A stretch of 64,000 nucleotides of DNA. Source: Poa pratensis (lineage: Eukaryota; Streptophyta; Magnoliopsida; Poales; Poaceae). The stretch lies in contig CAMZMU010000107.1 of assembly GCA_947311845.1 (NCBI GenBank), positions 21,570,359 to 21,634,358 of the forward strand. Reading direction: 5' to 3'. Of this stretch, positions 22,362 to 35,600 are shown piece by piece. Below the pieces are notes generated by a model. That model was not told where the DNA came from. It searched no databases and saw only the letters and a list, made by a program, of their open reading frames with translations. The translations under genes were made by a program, and so were the position numbers. Numbering within the stretch: the first letter of the stretch is position 1; each line of letters opens with the position of its first letter.

Positions 22362-22882
22362 CGTCCCTCTTTCTCTCTCCCGCTCCCGGCTGCCTTTCCC
22401 AAATCTGACCGCAACCGCACGACGCACCTACCCAACCCCAGCGCAGCGCAGCGCGCCCCCGCCCGACCCAGCCCCGCCCCCTCGCAAGCCCGGAGACCCG
22501 GCCTCCACCGCCGCGCCGGGGCCGCCGGGAGAGACCCGGCCACCTCCCGGTGAGCGCCCTCCTCGCAGATCCGTTTCTTTTCTTCTCGCAAGCTCGTTTT
22601 TTGGGGGTTTCTTGGGGTTTCGAGGGTTTGAAATTCCGGAGCTTTCCGCGGGGGACGTTTCTTGCTACCTATTAATGCGCCGATTTCTTGCGTCTCCTCT
22701 CGCGTTTCTTCCGAACTTCTTTCGAATTAGGGTTTCTTTGCTGGGTTTCCTCGGCGAATTAGGGTTTTGCGGTCCGGTTGCTAATCTGTGCGCTTTTCTT
22801 GGCCTTCGGAATCGCAGATTGGGAGAGGCGCCTCGTGTACTTTGATGCGCCGTGGAGGAACCGGGAGCAACAAGAAGCCGTG
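22362..22882 (+). promoter_or_regulatory. Proximal promoter and 5' leader of the CRWN-like gene, with probable leader intron
   Basis: CT-rich then GC-rich DNA follows the CACTA end. A consensus donor (CCCG/GTGAGC, about 22551) and acceptor (AATCGCAG, ending about 22817) suggest a 5'-UTR intron, common in plant housekeeping genes. I see no clear TATA box. The transposon has pushed everything upstream of 22362 about 7.4 kb away; the former upstream DNA is 14733-14925. Confidence 0.55.
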
Positions 22883-25800
22883 ATGTTTACTCCGCAGGGG
22901 AAAGGGTGGAATGGGTGGTCGACGCCGTCCCCGGCCAACAACCAGCGGGCGGCGGTGGCGCCCCGCCCGCGTCTGCGCCCCTTGGCAAGGCCAAGGGGAC
23001 TTCACAGAGAGCTGCCGAGCTCGAGCAGGAGGTTCTGCCCAATCTTTGCTCAGTTGACGCTGCTTCTGAATCTAGTTTGGGCTACGTTTCTTTACTCACT
23101 TCTACTACCTCTGTTTAAAACCGTTTCAAACTAGGATTCTAAGTAAGACCAACTACTATCATACGGTGTCCCTTGTATCACAGGCCGTTACTTAGTGTCT
23201 GAAAAGTAAAAGTAACAACATATAAATCTGTAATGCCTCCCAAGTCTTCAATTTGAACCAGCAAGCTTTTCGAAACTTAGGATTAACATTCTTGTTACCA
23301 CGACCAAAGATTTCTGAAGGCTCCAGCGTTCGTTTACTCTTTGCTGGTTTTTTAAATAATCAAATGTTCCTGTGTCCCATGTAAGAACTCACCTTTTCTC
23401 GCTGCTTTGTCCAGACTGAAGTAAAGCACTGCAAATTGTTAGATGGGTTCATCTTGTTCTACTTAAACACTTTTCTCAGTCATGTTATTTGTCATTATTT
23501 TTGGGTTCTCCAGTATAGAAAGAACTGTAAGCAATAGCTAGTATTTTCTGCCATTTAGAAGTAATATAGAGGTAATTATTTCTGCAAAGGTGGAAGGTCT
23601 TATATGAAACTTAAGTTTTCTGTTTCCTGCACTTTCTGTAATTTGGATTTTTCCTCACACCTTTCCCCCTTCCATCACAGTGTTTCTGTCAGGACATTTA
23701 AACTATTATTTTTATACTTCGAACATTCCCATAATAGTTATAGTTATTTACATGTTTGTTTTTGTGTGTATGTCTTGCAGTTACATGAATACCAGTACAA
23801 TATGGGGCTGCTTTTGATTGAGAAGAAAGAGTGGGTAACCAAGCTTGATGAAGTCAGCCAAGTACTCGCACAAAAAGAAGAGATTTTGAAGCGGAGCAAG
23901 CTGCACACTTGAATGCTATATCAGAATATGAAAGGCGTGAAGAGAACATGCGGAAAGCACTGGGTGTTGAGAAACAATGTGTAGCTGATGTATGTTGGTC
24001 TATATCTCATAATTTCTAATTCTTGTTTTACCTGTATCTGCTAACACTGCCAATAGTAGACAACGACTGAGTAAATATATGTTTGGCACACCATTTTAAT
24101 TTGGTATTTGATTTTTGAAAGTTTTCAAAACATCCAATCTTGTGTTTCATGTTATCTTAGTTTTGAGTATAACCTCTTATAGACATAATTATTTGGTACG
24201 AACTTTAGAGACTGCATCCCTCATAGTCATCAGCTGATGTATGTTGGTCTATATCTCATAATTTCTAATTCTTGTTTTACCTGTATCTGCTAACACTGCC
24301 AATAGTAGACAACGACTGAGTAAATATATGTTTGGCACACCATTTTAATTTGGTATTTGATTTTTGAAAGGTTTTCAAAACATCCAATCTTGTGTTTCAT
24401 GTTATCTTAGTTTTGAGTATAACCTCTTATAGACATAATTATTTGGTACGAACTTTAGAGACTGCATCCCTCATAGTCATCAGCGTTGCTTTTACTGAAA
24501 GTACAAATATGTTCATACCTGGCATTATACCACATTTTACATTGTGTTCTTCTGAATGACATATCGACACTCTTCCCTGGAACTAGTTTTCTGATTATAT
24601 ACTCCACTGTTTGTGTGTTTTCCTTCTGGTTTTCCTTATTTTTTTGTTTGTTTGAATATGCAGCTTGAAAAGGCAGTACGTGAAATTCGTGAAGAGATAG
24701 CTCTGGTTAAGTTTACGTCTCAGAAGAAGATAGCTGATGCTCAGTCTCTTGAGGCTAATTTGGAGGAAAAATCCTTGGAAATCGAGGGAAAGCTCCATGC
24801 TGCAGATGCGAAGCTTGCAGAGGCCAACCGTAAGAAGTCACAAGCTGACCGGGATTTAGAGGAGGTAGAAACTCGTCAACGTAGGATGGAGAAGGAGAAG
24901 CTATATTTTGAGACTGAGTATGGCAATTTTCTTTCTCATTTCTCTACTTTCTATTGTGATATACAGATGGTTATATTGTGTTTATTGCCTTGGCATGTCT
25001 AGGAGGAAGGCCCGAGAGAAGCAACTCAAGGAGCAGGAGGAAGCTCTGCAGGACTGGGAGAAAAAGCTTAAAGAAAGTCAGAATAGACTTGTTGATTTGC
25101 AGAGATCGGTAAATGACCGAGAGGAGAGAGCAAATGATAACGACAAACTTTGTAAGATAAAACAGGAAGAACTGGAGGAGGCCAAAAAGACAGTAGAGTC
25201 CACTAAAATCACTTTGAAAACAAAGGAGGAGGATATTACCAAAAGGCTAATGAATTACGTTCACAAGAAAAGGTAACCCAGTGACTGCACTTGCCTGATT
25301 CTGGCTTTACTTTGAGTAGAATAGTAAAATCAAAAGATATATGTTGTTAATTTCCTATTCATTTGCAGGATGCTGACTCAAAGCGCAAGGCTTTGGAAGA
25401 AAGAGAGAGGATGTTATCTGAGAGGGAAGAAAAAGCTAGTGCAAGAGAAAAAGTAAGTGTAATACAGTGACGTTGTGTTCTCTTGTTTGTTATTATCAGT
25501 AAATATGTCCAAAGTAATGTAGCTGTTACATTTGGTTAGTGAAGAAGCCAGGTTGAACATGTTTACCTTGGGCAAAATTGACGACATATTATATATGTAC
25601 AGATGTACCTTTGATATTTTATGTTCTCAAGTTTTTTCTTTAATTTTATGTGGTGTAGTTTTCCCTCTATATGTAACGTGTTTTCTTGTTACTTTATAGC
25701 CATCGAGCTTATCATACAGATATCCTATTCTGTCCTCTTTATGCTTGCCAGCTACAAACATTCATGTTTCAAACATCTTTGTCAGAACATTTTCGGTGCA

Positions 25801-28573
25801 GCATGTGATGTACTTCCTTACACTCGCTTTTTTCATTGATCTGACCTTGTCAACGAATTCTGTTTCAGATGGGGCTTCAGAAGCTTGTCGAGGATCATAA
25901 GGTGAAGCTTGAATCAGAAAGGCGAGATTTTGAATTACAGCTGGAGAATGAGAGGAAATCTTTTGATGAGAAGATGAAACACAGAGAAGCTGATTTGGTA
26001 CAGAAGGAAAAAAAACTCAGTTCCAGGGAGGACAAAATTTCTAAAAGTGAGCAAGCGTTAAACGAGCGGAAGAAAAAACTGGAAGAACTACAGAATGACC
26101 TTGATACCAAGTCTAAGGCTCTGAAGAAGTGGGACGAGTCACTGAAAACTGAAGAGAAGAAGTTATCAGAAGAAAAAATGCACTTGGATCGTGAACGTAA
26201 ACAGGCTGAGATGTATAAATCGGATATTGAAAGTTTGAAGGCCGCAATAGAAGCTGAGAAGAAGAAAATATTAGAAGAGCAAAACAATTTGAGAGTTACA
26301 GAGGAAGAGAGGCAAGAGCATAGCATGCTGACAGCACAACTGAAGAAGGAGATTGATGAGTACAGAATGCGAAGCAACTCCCTCTCTGAGGAAACGGAAG
26401 ATTTGAGGAAGCAGCGACAGAAATTTGAAGAAGAGTGGGAGCAGCTTGATGAGAAAAGAGCTCGGCTAGAAGAGGAGGCAAAGATGCTCAAGAATGAAAA
26501 AACAAATCTAGAAAGGTGGCGAGACAATGAAGAGAAGAAATTCAAGGATGCACAGGATGAAATGGATGCAAAATTCAAGGAGCGGCAGGAGAATCTTACA
26601 CTCAAGGAAAAAGCTTTGTTGGATGATATAAAACACCAACGTGAGGAGATTGATGAATTTCTAAAGAAAGAACGTGGTGATGTTGAGCGTAATTTGCAGC
26701 TCCATCGGCATGAACTGGAGATGGAGATGGAGAACAGACTAGCAAAGAAAGAGAGGGAACTGGAAGAGAAGCAGAATGAGTTTAATAGGAAAAGGATTAT
26801 CTAGAAGATCAAGTAAAGCATGCTATCGATTTGAATGAGTCCAAGATTCAGAAGATAATGTTGGAGAAAGAACAGTTCCAGAGGGAAAGAGAAGTCCTAG
26901 TGGAGGAGAAGCAAAAATTGGAAACCGACAAGGCAGATATTAGAAGAGACATTGATAGTCTAAATGCACTCAGCAAGAGTCTGAAAGATCGCCGAGAAGC
27001 ATACAACAGGGACAGTAAGCATCTCATCGAGATGTTTGAAAAGTACAAGGTGTGCAAAAGCTGTGGGGTTTCTAACTTTGAGGGCTTTGGTGATCTATCT
27101 CTCAAGGACAACGTTGATATCGATTACCCAAGTTTGGCTGTTGTGGGAGATGACTGTTCCCCCAAAACTGATACCTTGGCTGCAGACAAAGGAATGCTTG
27201 TGAATTCTTCAGCTGGTCGTTTCTCAGTATTGAAGAAGCTTTTCAAGTTCTCTCCTAGTAAAAAGGCCGAGCAATCATCAGAACAGGAAGCGGAAAGAAA
27301 CATTCCTTTTGGTGCAAGACTGGAGGAAGCATCACCTAGTGAAGATTATGAGCCAACACCTGTCTATCAGGTAGCAAATAATTCTTTTGATGCTGAGGAT
27401 CTCCCTGTTGACACTGGAGCAAGGGGGAATGAAGAATCTGAAAGGCTTGATATAGCAGATGATGTCCAGATGGAGTCTTCTGTTGGAGTCGCAGATAATT
27501 ATATAGATATTCATGGAACTCAGCCATTTGGTGGTGCTAATGACATGGCAGTTGACACAACAATTGGCTCTGTAGACCAAAATGGGAAGGACGCAACAGC
27601 TCCCCCTGAAGTAGATTTGCAACCTGAAACATCTAAGCAAGGACGGCGCCAACCAAATCGGAAGGGTAGAGCAGGAGGTGTGAAAAGGAAAAATTCTGTT
27701 CGTTCGGTGGTTGAAGATGCTAAAGCAATACTTGGTGAAAATTTTGATGAAAAGAAGGATGATGATCAGGAAGATTCAGTTACTGTTGGTGGCACAAGGA
27801 AGCGCCGCCTTGCTGGAGTTGCAATTAGTGAGCAAGATGAAGAAGGCAGCGAAGCACAGTCTGAAAGTGTTTCAGTTGGTGGGCAGCGTCGCAAGAGGCG
27901 GCAAACAGCTGGCCCATCGACGCAACCCCCAGGTGGAAAACGATACAACTTGAGGCGCAAGCCCCCAGTGTAAGTTACATTGACCCCCCTTATTTCCTTC
28001 TCTCTGTGGGTTGTCTTTCCTTGTCTTTATATTGAATTGTGGAGTAAATAAATATTGGTTCTTTGCATGGTGGAGAAGTGCAAATGCGGCGGCAACAGCA
28101 GCTCCAACCGACAAAAAGAAGGCTGCAAAGACAAGAAAAAAGCAGGCGGTAGAAGCTAGCGCTGATGACACAGAAGGAACCTCAAAAGCTGAGGAACTTG
28201 CTGGTGTTAGTAAGGGGCCTTCTGAATCAGCTGGTGCATCGGAATTGCAGGAGTTCTCCCAGGTACTGCTCTTCTGCTTCCTATATATGCTACCCTACAT
28301 TCATGGAGGGCGCCTGGTATTTTTTGGTTGTGTGGTGCAAAAATCTCAACGACCTTAAACGTTTTCCTGATGTTAGGCTGAAACTGTTGAGGCCCATGCT
28401 CCTGCTGGTGAGGAGTATGGTGATGTTGTTGATGGCCAAGATGTGTTGGCAGATGATGCGATGCCTAGGACACCATCAGGAAGTGTCGAAGATGAGAGGA
28501 GGAGGACGATGATGATTCAGCGAGGCGAAACAGATCAATCGGGAAAACGTTATGGACTTTCTTCACGTCATAG
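22883..28573 (+). CDS. CRWN1: CROWDED NUCLEI / NMCP1-like nuclear lamina protein, 8 exons, five 1-nt frameshifts as sequenced
   Basis: Plant lamin-like structural protein of the nuclear periphery that controls nuclear size and chromatin organisation (family knowledge). Exons: 22883-23031, 23781-23989, 24664-24917, 25003-25272, 25369-25452, 25869-27969, 28079-28262, 28377-28573. All introns are GT-AG, with phases that agree. The start [15 protein letters not shown] is the family N-terminus. A long coiled coil follows (roughly residues 45-720), then [13 protein letters not shown], an acidic tail with basic clusters (GVKRKN, TRKRRL, RRKRRQ, likely nuclear localisation) and the conserved end [12 protein letters not shown] before TAG. 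With five single-base deletions allowed for (near 22950, 23894, 25250, 26795 and 28496) the product is about 1150 residues, the usual NMCP1 length. No nonsense substitutions are seen. As written the frame breaks after about 22 codons. Symbol by family resemblance (NMCP1 type). Confidence 0.93.
23983..24481 (+). repeat. Recent 248-bp tandem duplication spanning the exon 2 donor site of the CRWN-like gene
   Basis: Bases 23983-24230 are repeated from 24231 with a single extra G visible. The unit starts with AGCTGATGTATGTT, so it copies the last exon codons and the donor GTATGT. The transcript therefore has two equivalent donors 248 bp apart. Use of the second would add 248 nt, not a multiple of three. 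Confidence 0.92.
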
Positions 28574-29656
28574 CAAGAGTTACAGAGGAGGGTTTTCTCT
28601 GATTAGGTTGCTGCTAGTGTTTTGTGTTTTGGATTCGTAATGTGCCATTCTTGGAACTCACTCTAGGTTGTGCGTGCTTCTGGTGATATGATGTATTAGT
28701 AGGTTTTCCACTCAGCATTATCATGTCGTGTCATGTAATTGAAATATATCTGTAGTAGGCATACATACAGAGAGACAGAGAGAGGGACATAGTTTGAATG
28801 GCGCTCACAGAATTTAGCTGAAGCCATGTGTACTAGTCTAAAGGCAGCGATGCCTGTAACAGCAGTCAAGAGTTGAGGTTTGTAACTGTTGCTCCTTATC
28901 CAGATTACTTGGTTGACCTTGCTTATAGTCATTCATCACGGGTATCATTTCCCTGTTGTGATCATGTTTTTTTGCATGCCTCGAGATTTCATATGAAAAA
29001 GAAAGCAATCACAAGCTAATGGTCGCAGCAGAAATCATCTGCAGACCTTTGGCTGGCTGTTATTTTTTTGTGAAAAATAATAACACGCTTTGAGTAGTAG
29101 CAGTTCAGGGTGTTGCCGACGCGGCTAAGGTGATGTTGATCTCTCTTTCTCTGCCTTTGTCTCTAAGGCACGACCGATCTGTTTTTCCTTTCTCCAGGAT
29201 CGAGACCTTACTAGTCTACTCCTATTTTTGTTTCGATTTGTTTCCAGTGGTTGTGCTGCATGTGGTCATGTTCTGCTGCCACCTGTCTTTATGCTACTTC
29301 TACTATTATTAGAACTCGTTGAAATTGCCCAGCAATAACGAGTTGGCCTTGTACCATACGTTGTAGCAAAAGATAAAGAACATTTTCGCATAATCATCAA
29401 ACAAAACAATTGTAGAGTATAGTACTCAACTAAATAAGTAATTAGTCAAGCCTCACCTGCCGTTCTTCTTCCTATTTCTCCAGCCTAAAAATATTTAGCC
29501 GGGTGGCAGCAAAGAAGAGGGCAAGTGAGAGACGGGGCCAAGCGACGCGACGCGCATATATCGATTCCATCCCCATCATTACTTCGACTGACCAGCGCCC
29601 AGCGGAAGGGAAACCCGAGATCAACAGAATCCCCGAGCAACAAACTCCGTCGGCCG
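28574..29656 (+). other. CRWN 3' UTR and intergenic spacer to the TBC gene
   Basis: About 1.1 kb separates the CRWN stop from the next start; both genes run on the plus strand. Transcript end signals such as TGTAATTGAAATATA (about 28733) are plausible. The last 100-150 bp, GC-rich from 29510, is the likely 5' UTR of the TBC gene. I see no transposon here. Confidence 0.5.
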
Positions 29657-32600
29657 ATGCGTGGGGGAACCGCAGCAGCAGACGCCGCCGAGGCGGGCCA
29701 CCCGCGCTCGCCGGAGCCCCACGACCTCTCCGACGACTCCGACTACGCCGCCGCCGCATCCGTCGACTCCTCCGTCCACGCGGTAATCTTCCGATCAGTC
29801 CTAGCGCGATTCGGGTGGGGGTAGAGCGGCAACGAATCACTCGATTAGGGGTGGATTCGAGGCCCGGTTTTGCGTCTTAGCACCGGATGCTTGCTTCTGC
29901 CCCCTTTTTGGTTGAACTGATTTCGTTTTGGTTGGCCCAAGGCGATGCGCACCGACATGGCGGACCTGGGTTGGAGGAGACGGCGAGGATGGATGTGGTG
30001 TACGAGAAGGAGCGCGTCACCATCCACCCCACGCAGTATGGCTCCGGCCGGATCAGCGGCAAGCTGCGCCTCTACGTGCAGCTCGGCTCCCTCTTCCTGG
30101 TGAGCCTGCATATCCACATCATAATGATTAACGAGTTATGATTTATGAATGGTTGGTTGTTTCCTACTTACGTGATACATGATAGGGCTCGAAATTGCTA
30201 TCACAACTCATACAACAGCCAGTTTGTCACCGCTAGGATCTCCAACGTGCAGTGGCTCATATTGTATCTTCTGTTATCACTTATACGATAATGTTCGAGG
30301 ACATCCTACTATTTCTGCTTGCTGTTTCCACTTCGTACTATCCTTTGTGTACTGGATATTAGACTTGGATGGATTGTTGCTAGTTGCTACCCTGAATACA
30401 GCTTTCTCGGTGATGTGTGCTATTCCTAACTTGCGCAATTGTTTCTCCTTCTGCTAATGCTTCGTCTGATATGTTTGGCAGAGCTGGGAGCCAAACGAGG
30501 GAGTTAACAGTTTCTCAACCAGCTCAGGCACTGCAGAAATAGAAAAATGTAGGAAACTATAGCTTGTGTCTTCAGTAAGACTAAATTTGGCAAATGGAGC
30601 ATATCGGCCATGGTGCATGACTCTTTACATAATTGGTTCTCTGCAGATAGAAACTTGTACAGCATCCAGGCCTTGCCTCTGAGTGATGTGCGCTTCATCC
30701 GTAGGCACACCCCTACTTTCGGATTGGAGTACATAATCATTGTTCTCTCATCAGGTGAAACGTCTCTTGGTGTTTGATCCTCTCTATCTTGGCGGTCAGA
30801 TTATTAGCTTCCAAATACTGTATTGTTTGTGCCTACCATTTCTGCTTCTACAAGCTTAATACAGTCATTAAATAAACACGCTGACAAAAAATTAGAATGT
30901 GGTATCAGTCTTAATTAATCTTGTCTCTCAACTTTTACAGGCTTGGCTTTTCCTCCTTTCTATTTCTACAATGGTGGAATTCGTGAATTGTTCGCAACAC
31001 TGAAGCAGCATGTCATCATTATGAGGTTTTCGTTCTTGGGCTCAATGGTCATAAATATTTGATCATGTTTGTACATTTTTTGCCTATTATTGCCTAAATT
31101 GCTCCTTCCAAGAATCAGGCACATGTAGTTATCTGGACCAAAGTTCTTAGGAAACTGATATATGCTGTTATGGACAAATCATAATACATTAAGGCTACCA
31201 ACTATATGCTTAACTACAATTCTCAACGCATTTGCTTTCCTCCTGCTGTATATGATAGTATCTTAATGCCACATGAATATACACTGGGGAGATATCAGAT
31301 AACTGTTGACCTTGCAATCTACTCAACTAAAGCTTGATGTCCTTGCAATCTACTCAACTAGAGCTTGATTGCGAATCTTAATGTCAACCCATCCTATTGA
31401 AATGTAATTGAATGAAGCATCAAAGATCGACCACAAGGTGTCAAAGTCCATGTCTCCATGATGATTGAAATTCCAGTAACAAATGTTATTTGACTTCTCT
31501 TTGTAATATCTATGAAAGAATATATTCTTTTTTCTGCTTCTGATTCGAATGTCTTCTCTTATGTTGTAAGGTCGGATGACGATCCTAATGTATTTCTTGT
31601 CAACGACTTTGAAGATCCTCTTCAGGTGTGTTGTCTTATCCCACTGTGAATAGAGCAAACATTTCTCTGCTGATAATTTGGAATTTTGTTGTTCTGTTGG
31701 TAGTTTACTTTATCTTAATTAAAAGATCTGGTACCCTCAATAGGATTTTATACATTCTTTGGCTTCTTTATTTCCTGCAGCAACTGTTGACCTTGTGAAT
31801 CTGTTAAGTTTGAACTTAAGTTCTCCATTATCAGTCTTACACTCTTACTTAAAGTAACCTAGATTTTTTTTTTAATCTGAAGAAGGTGTTGCCCAAATTG
31901 AACTTATAGTGATTACCGATGAAGGATTTACACTGGCGCCTTGTAGAAAAGCCTTAATCCTTAATCCAACTCTTTTGATGCCTTTGTAGAAAAGCCTGTC
32001 ATCTCTGCAGCTTCCAGGGGTTGCCTCTGTGGCAAATGCCATGTCACGACAGAATTCGCTCAGCTTCACTGGTTCAGTTAGTGAAGTTAGACATGGAGAT
32101 GATCCTAAATATGGGGGGCCTACAAGCATGTCTGAATATGGCTCAAAGCAAAAGTACAAATCAAACGATCCAGGCCGTGAACTTTCGTTTCAAGTTCTGG
32201 AGAAGTTCTCACTGGTTACAAAATTTGCTCGCGAGACAACAACAAGCCTCTTCCGAGAAAATAACAGTAGTGGTTCTCCTGCTTATGGACGGCAAAAACA
32301 ACATGATGTTTTGGACAACAGAGCAAGTGCTAAGTCCAAAGATCAGCAAATAACGCTGGATAATGCTTCTTTGCCCTCAGACTCAGTAGAGGTAACATGT
32401 GTTGCATAATATTTATTTTTGTGTTCATTCAGGCACCGCAAAGCACTGATATTGATCTTCTTGAAGCAGTTGCTTACAAGCTGTGGACACACCTTTCAGT
32501 GATGTTTAAATAGAATTGGCATTTACTTTAAAACGTCAATTAGAATCAGGGCCACTTGTACGTAGCGGAAAACTGAAGCTGAGCAATATTTTTTCTGACA

Positions 32601-35600
32601 TTTGCCCCAGTTTAATAACATAATCTGTCAACTGCCATCTGTCATCAGAGGCTGTATTAACTGTAGATTCTGTAAACTATTTGAACCCAAATTCGCTAAC
32701 AGCTAGTTGGAATTAAAATTGATAACATGATTTAAACAAAAACTAGAAAAATGATCTACTTAGTTTCATGATCTGATATTTGATGACGTAATTTTGAACC
32801 TTCTTAGCCTTGCATGGTTATGGCCTATTGAACTGTGCATACTTTATTTTGTGTAACATCAGTTTCTTTCCTCTTTTGATAGTCTGATGAGTTGCTGCTA
32901 GTGTGGGGAAAAAAGAGGGGCAGCCCATTAAGTGTTGAAGAGGTAACAATTCTTGGATGTTTGATATATTTTATTGAGCACTTTATTTAACCATCTATAC
33001 ATGTTTCCTTCAGTTTCACGTTACACATATTCTGCTGACAAAGCAGCAGTAATTGTCACTAGTTTCATAACCGAGTTCGCATAATACATCCCATATGTAT
33101 AATATGTAAGTAAACAATGGGATGAGTCCAGCATTAGATTTGTAGTGTGTTCATCATCATAAAGTATTATGGTCATCATGACAACTAAGTACAGTTAAAT
33201 CATGGGATCTATAGTACTAAGTTGGACATATACATTCCCCAGATTCGCCTAGTCGCAGGCTCAGACTCTAGGAAGCATCATGTTCAGTTTTGGTTTATGG
33301 CCTGGATGTCAAGGAATCTAGAAGTTCTAATGGTAATGGGGGTGTTGTCCCATAGGTTTCAAATCTTGCTCTTCTTGTCTGGCCTGCTAACCTTTTTATC
33401 AGATATCGAAACCTTCGATATGAACAACACCGTTCCTGGCTGGCCAGTACCCCTCTTCTCCAGTGCAAACCCCTAGATACCTTGGTAATGTCACAAACTA
33501 AGCTGCACTATGGTGGACACTTTACCAAAAGCTAGTCTGATTTTGTTTTCAGTCACTAGGTACCGCGTGAGTTTATACTGAACATCATGCTCTTAGTTCC
33601 ATGCGTCTTCATCCCCAACCATCTATTACTTATTTCTTGGTTGATCACGTTCTCGGTACCTTCCTATTTCCTCTTAATCCTTACATTATTTGGTTTAATT
33701 TTCTTCGGACAGTGGAGAGCTTTCTTAGACCCTGAAGGTAGAATTATGGATTCTAAGGCACTGCGGAAAAAGGTTTTCTATGGGGGAGTTGATCATGCTC
33801 TGAGAAAAGAGGTTCTATACTTAACCCCTGATTTGTGATAATTAGTTAGCAAGGCAATCTTCTGTATATATACTAATATTGAACATGCAGATCTGGAAAT
33901 TCTTGTTGGGGTATCATGAATATGATTCAACACAAGCTGAGAGGGAATACCTTGCTGCCATGAAACGAGAAGAATATGAAGCCATAAAATCCCAATGGAA
34001 GGTTAGTCCAGGTTCATAAGTTCAATTTTCTGCAATTAATTGTGCCCAAGGATGTTCTTTACCCGCATAAATCATGGAATGTTGGCCGGGACATATTCCC
34101 TTGCACTATGTTGCAGGTATTTTATGATTTCGATTTATTGTATTGTTTTGTTTGAAATCTGGATAGACTTACTGTTATGATTTACTTTTATATTACGGTT
34201 TTGTTTGAACAATGAATAGACTTACGGATGCTTTATTGCTTATGTGGCATTTGTTTGGGTGGGTGGGGTGGGGAGGGGTCGTTTGAACTTGTGATCAACA
34301 ACTAGGTTTTTTTTTTGGACATATCAGATATGCTACCTATATTGTATTGTACAAGATGAATACCCAGAACCTTAGACTGTTGGCATATTTTGGCAGGTTC
34401 TTTGTGATATTGATCTGCCAAATATTAATTGCAGTTACAGAGTGGACTTATAGGGAAGACTGAACACATATTTTTCTCTTAGGCTTACGGTCTGCGAGGC
34501 ATTTCTGGGTTTGATGAGTAGGAAAATTGTTGGATTTTAACCCTTGGACAAATTTTCTGGTCGTGATTTTCTCCATTGGCTATGTTTTAAAGAATACTGC
34601 CTGTTGCATAGATAGCACCCCGTTGAAAGTATTGTTAGGTCACTTTCAGCTGTTTTGATTTGATCATAAACAACACTTACAGATTAGGACGAACACCAAT
34701 CTCCATTTTAAATTGATAGTTGTGATTTGCAGAGCATCTCAGCCACACAAGCTAAAAGGTTCACCAAGTTTAGAGAAAGAAAAGGTCTTATTGACAAAGA
34801 CGTGGTAAGGATAAGTTTTCTCTTGTTCTTTCCACGGGCCGCTTCTTATTTATGGTTTTGTACTACTATTTCTATTTTTCACTCATATTTTGATGTTTTT
34901 TTTTGTATGAAGGTGAGAACAGATAGATCTGTTCCCTACTATGAAGGAGATGACAATCGGAATGTTGTAATTCTACGGGACATCTTGTTGACATATTCCT
35001 TCTATAATTTTGACCTTGGTTATTGTCAAGTAAGTGTTCTCTTACATATAGCCCTGCCTTGCACGCCATGTAATGGAACTGTCTGGCATTTGACTGATGT
35101 GTCCACTAGCTGTCTTCTACAACTAATTATAAGTTACCATCTCTTGGTATTAATAATTGAAAAAACTTAATTCTCATGCTTGTTTAAGAGAATGGCATCA
35201 GAGATAAATTGTGAATTTACTAATGCCATATATTCATTTGTTATATACTTCCATTTTTAGATCTAATAGTTTAAATAGAAGTTTTCGGAGAGTTAGACAT
35301 GCCATCATACGTCTATAGGTCTGGAAATTTCTTGGACATTTATCAATATTTACGCTGTGTTGACACGTACATGGGCTTCATGTTGGTATATTTTCTGTTT
35401 GGTAATTGGTACCTGATAGTGTTTACTGTAACCCAGTAAATCTTTATGTTATAAACCTGTAAATCTATAATTTGTTAGCTAATTTTTTGGGATACAAAGT
35501 TGAACTTCAAACCTTACCTAAACTTATCATTTTTTATGGCCCATATAGTTTTGTCTATTGTCTTGCTGGAACTATAACATCATATATGATCTGTCTTCCA

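Noticed and set aside
25895..26605. 236-codon Ser/Phe-rich open frame on the minus strand
   Set aside because: It is the exact antisense shadow of the largest CRWN coiled-coil exon.
29100..29320. Small open frame between CRWN and TBC (29130-29312) as a gene
   Set aside because: It is 60 codons of hydrophobic Phe/Leu-rich text in a T-rich spacer, with no motif, no support for translation and no conservation that I can judge.
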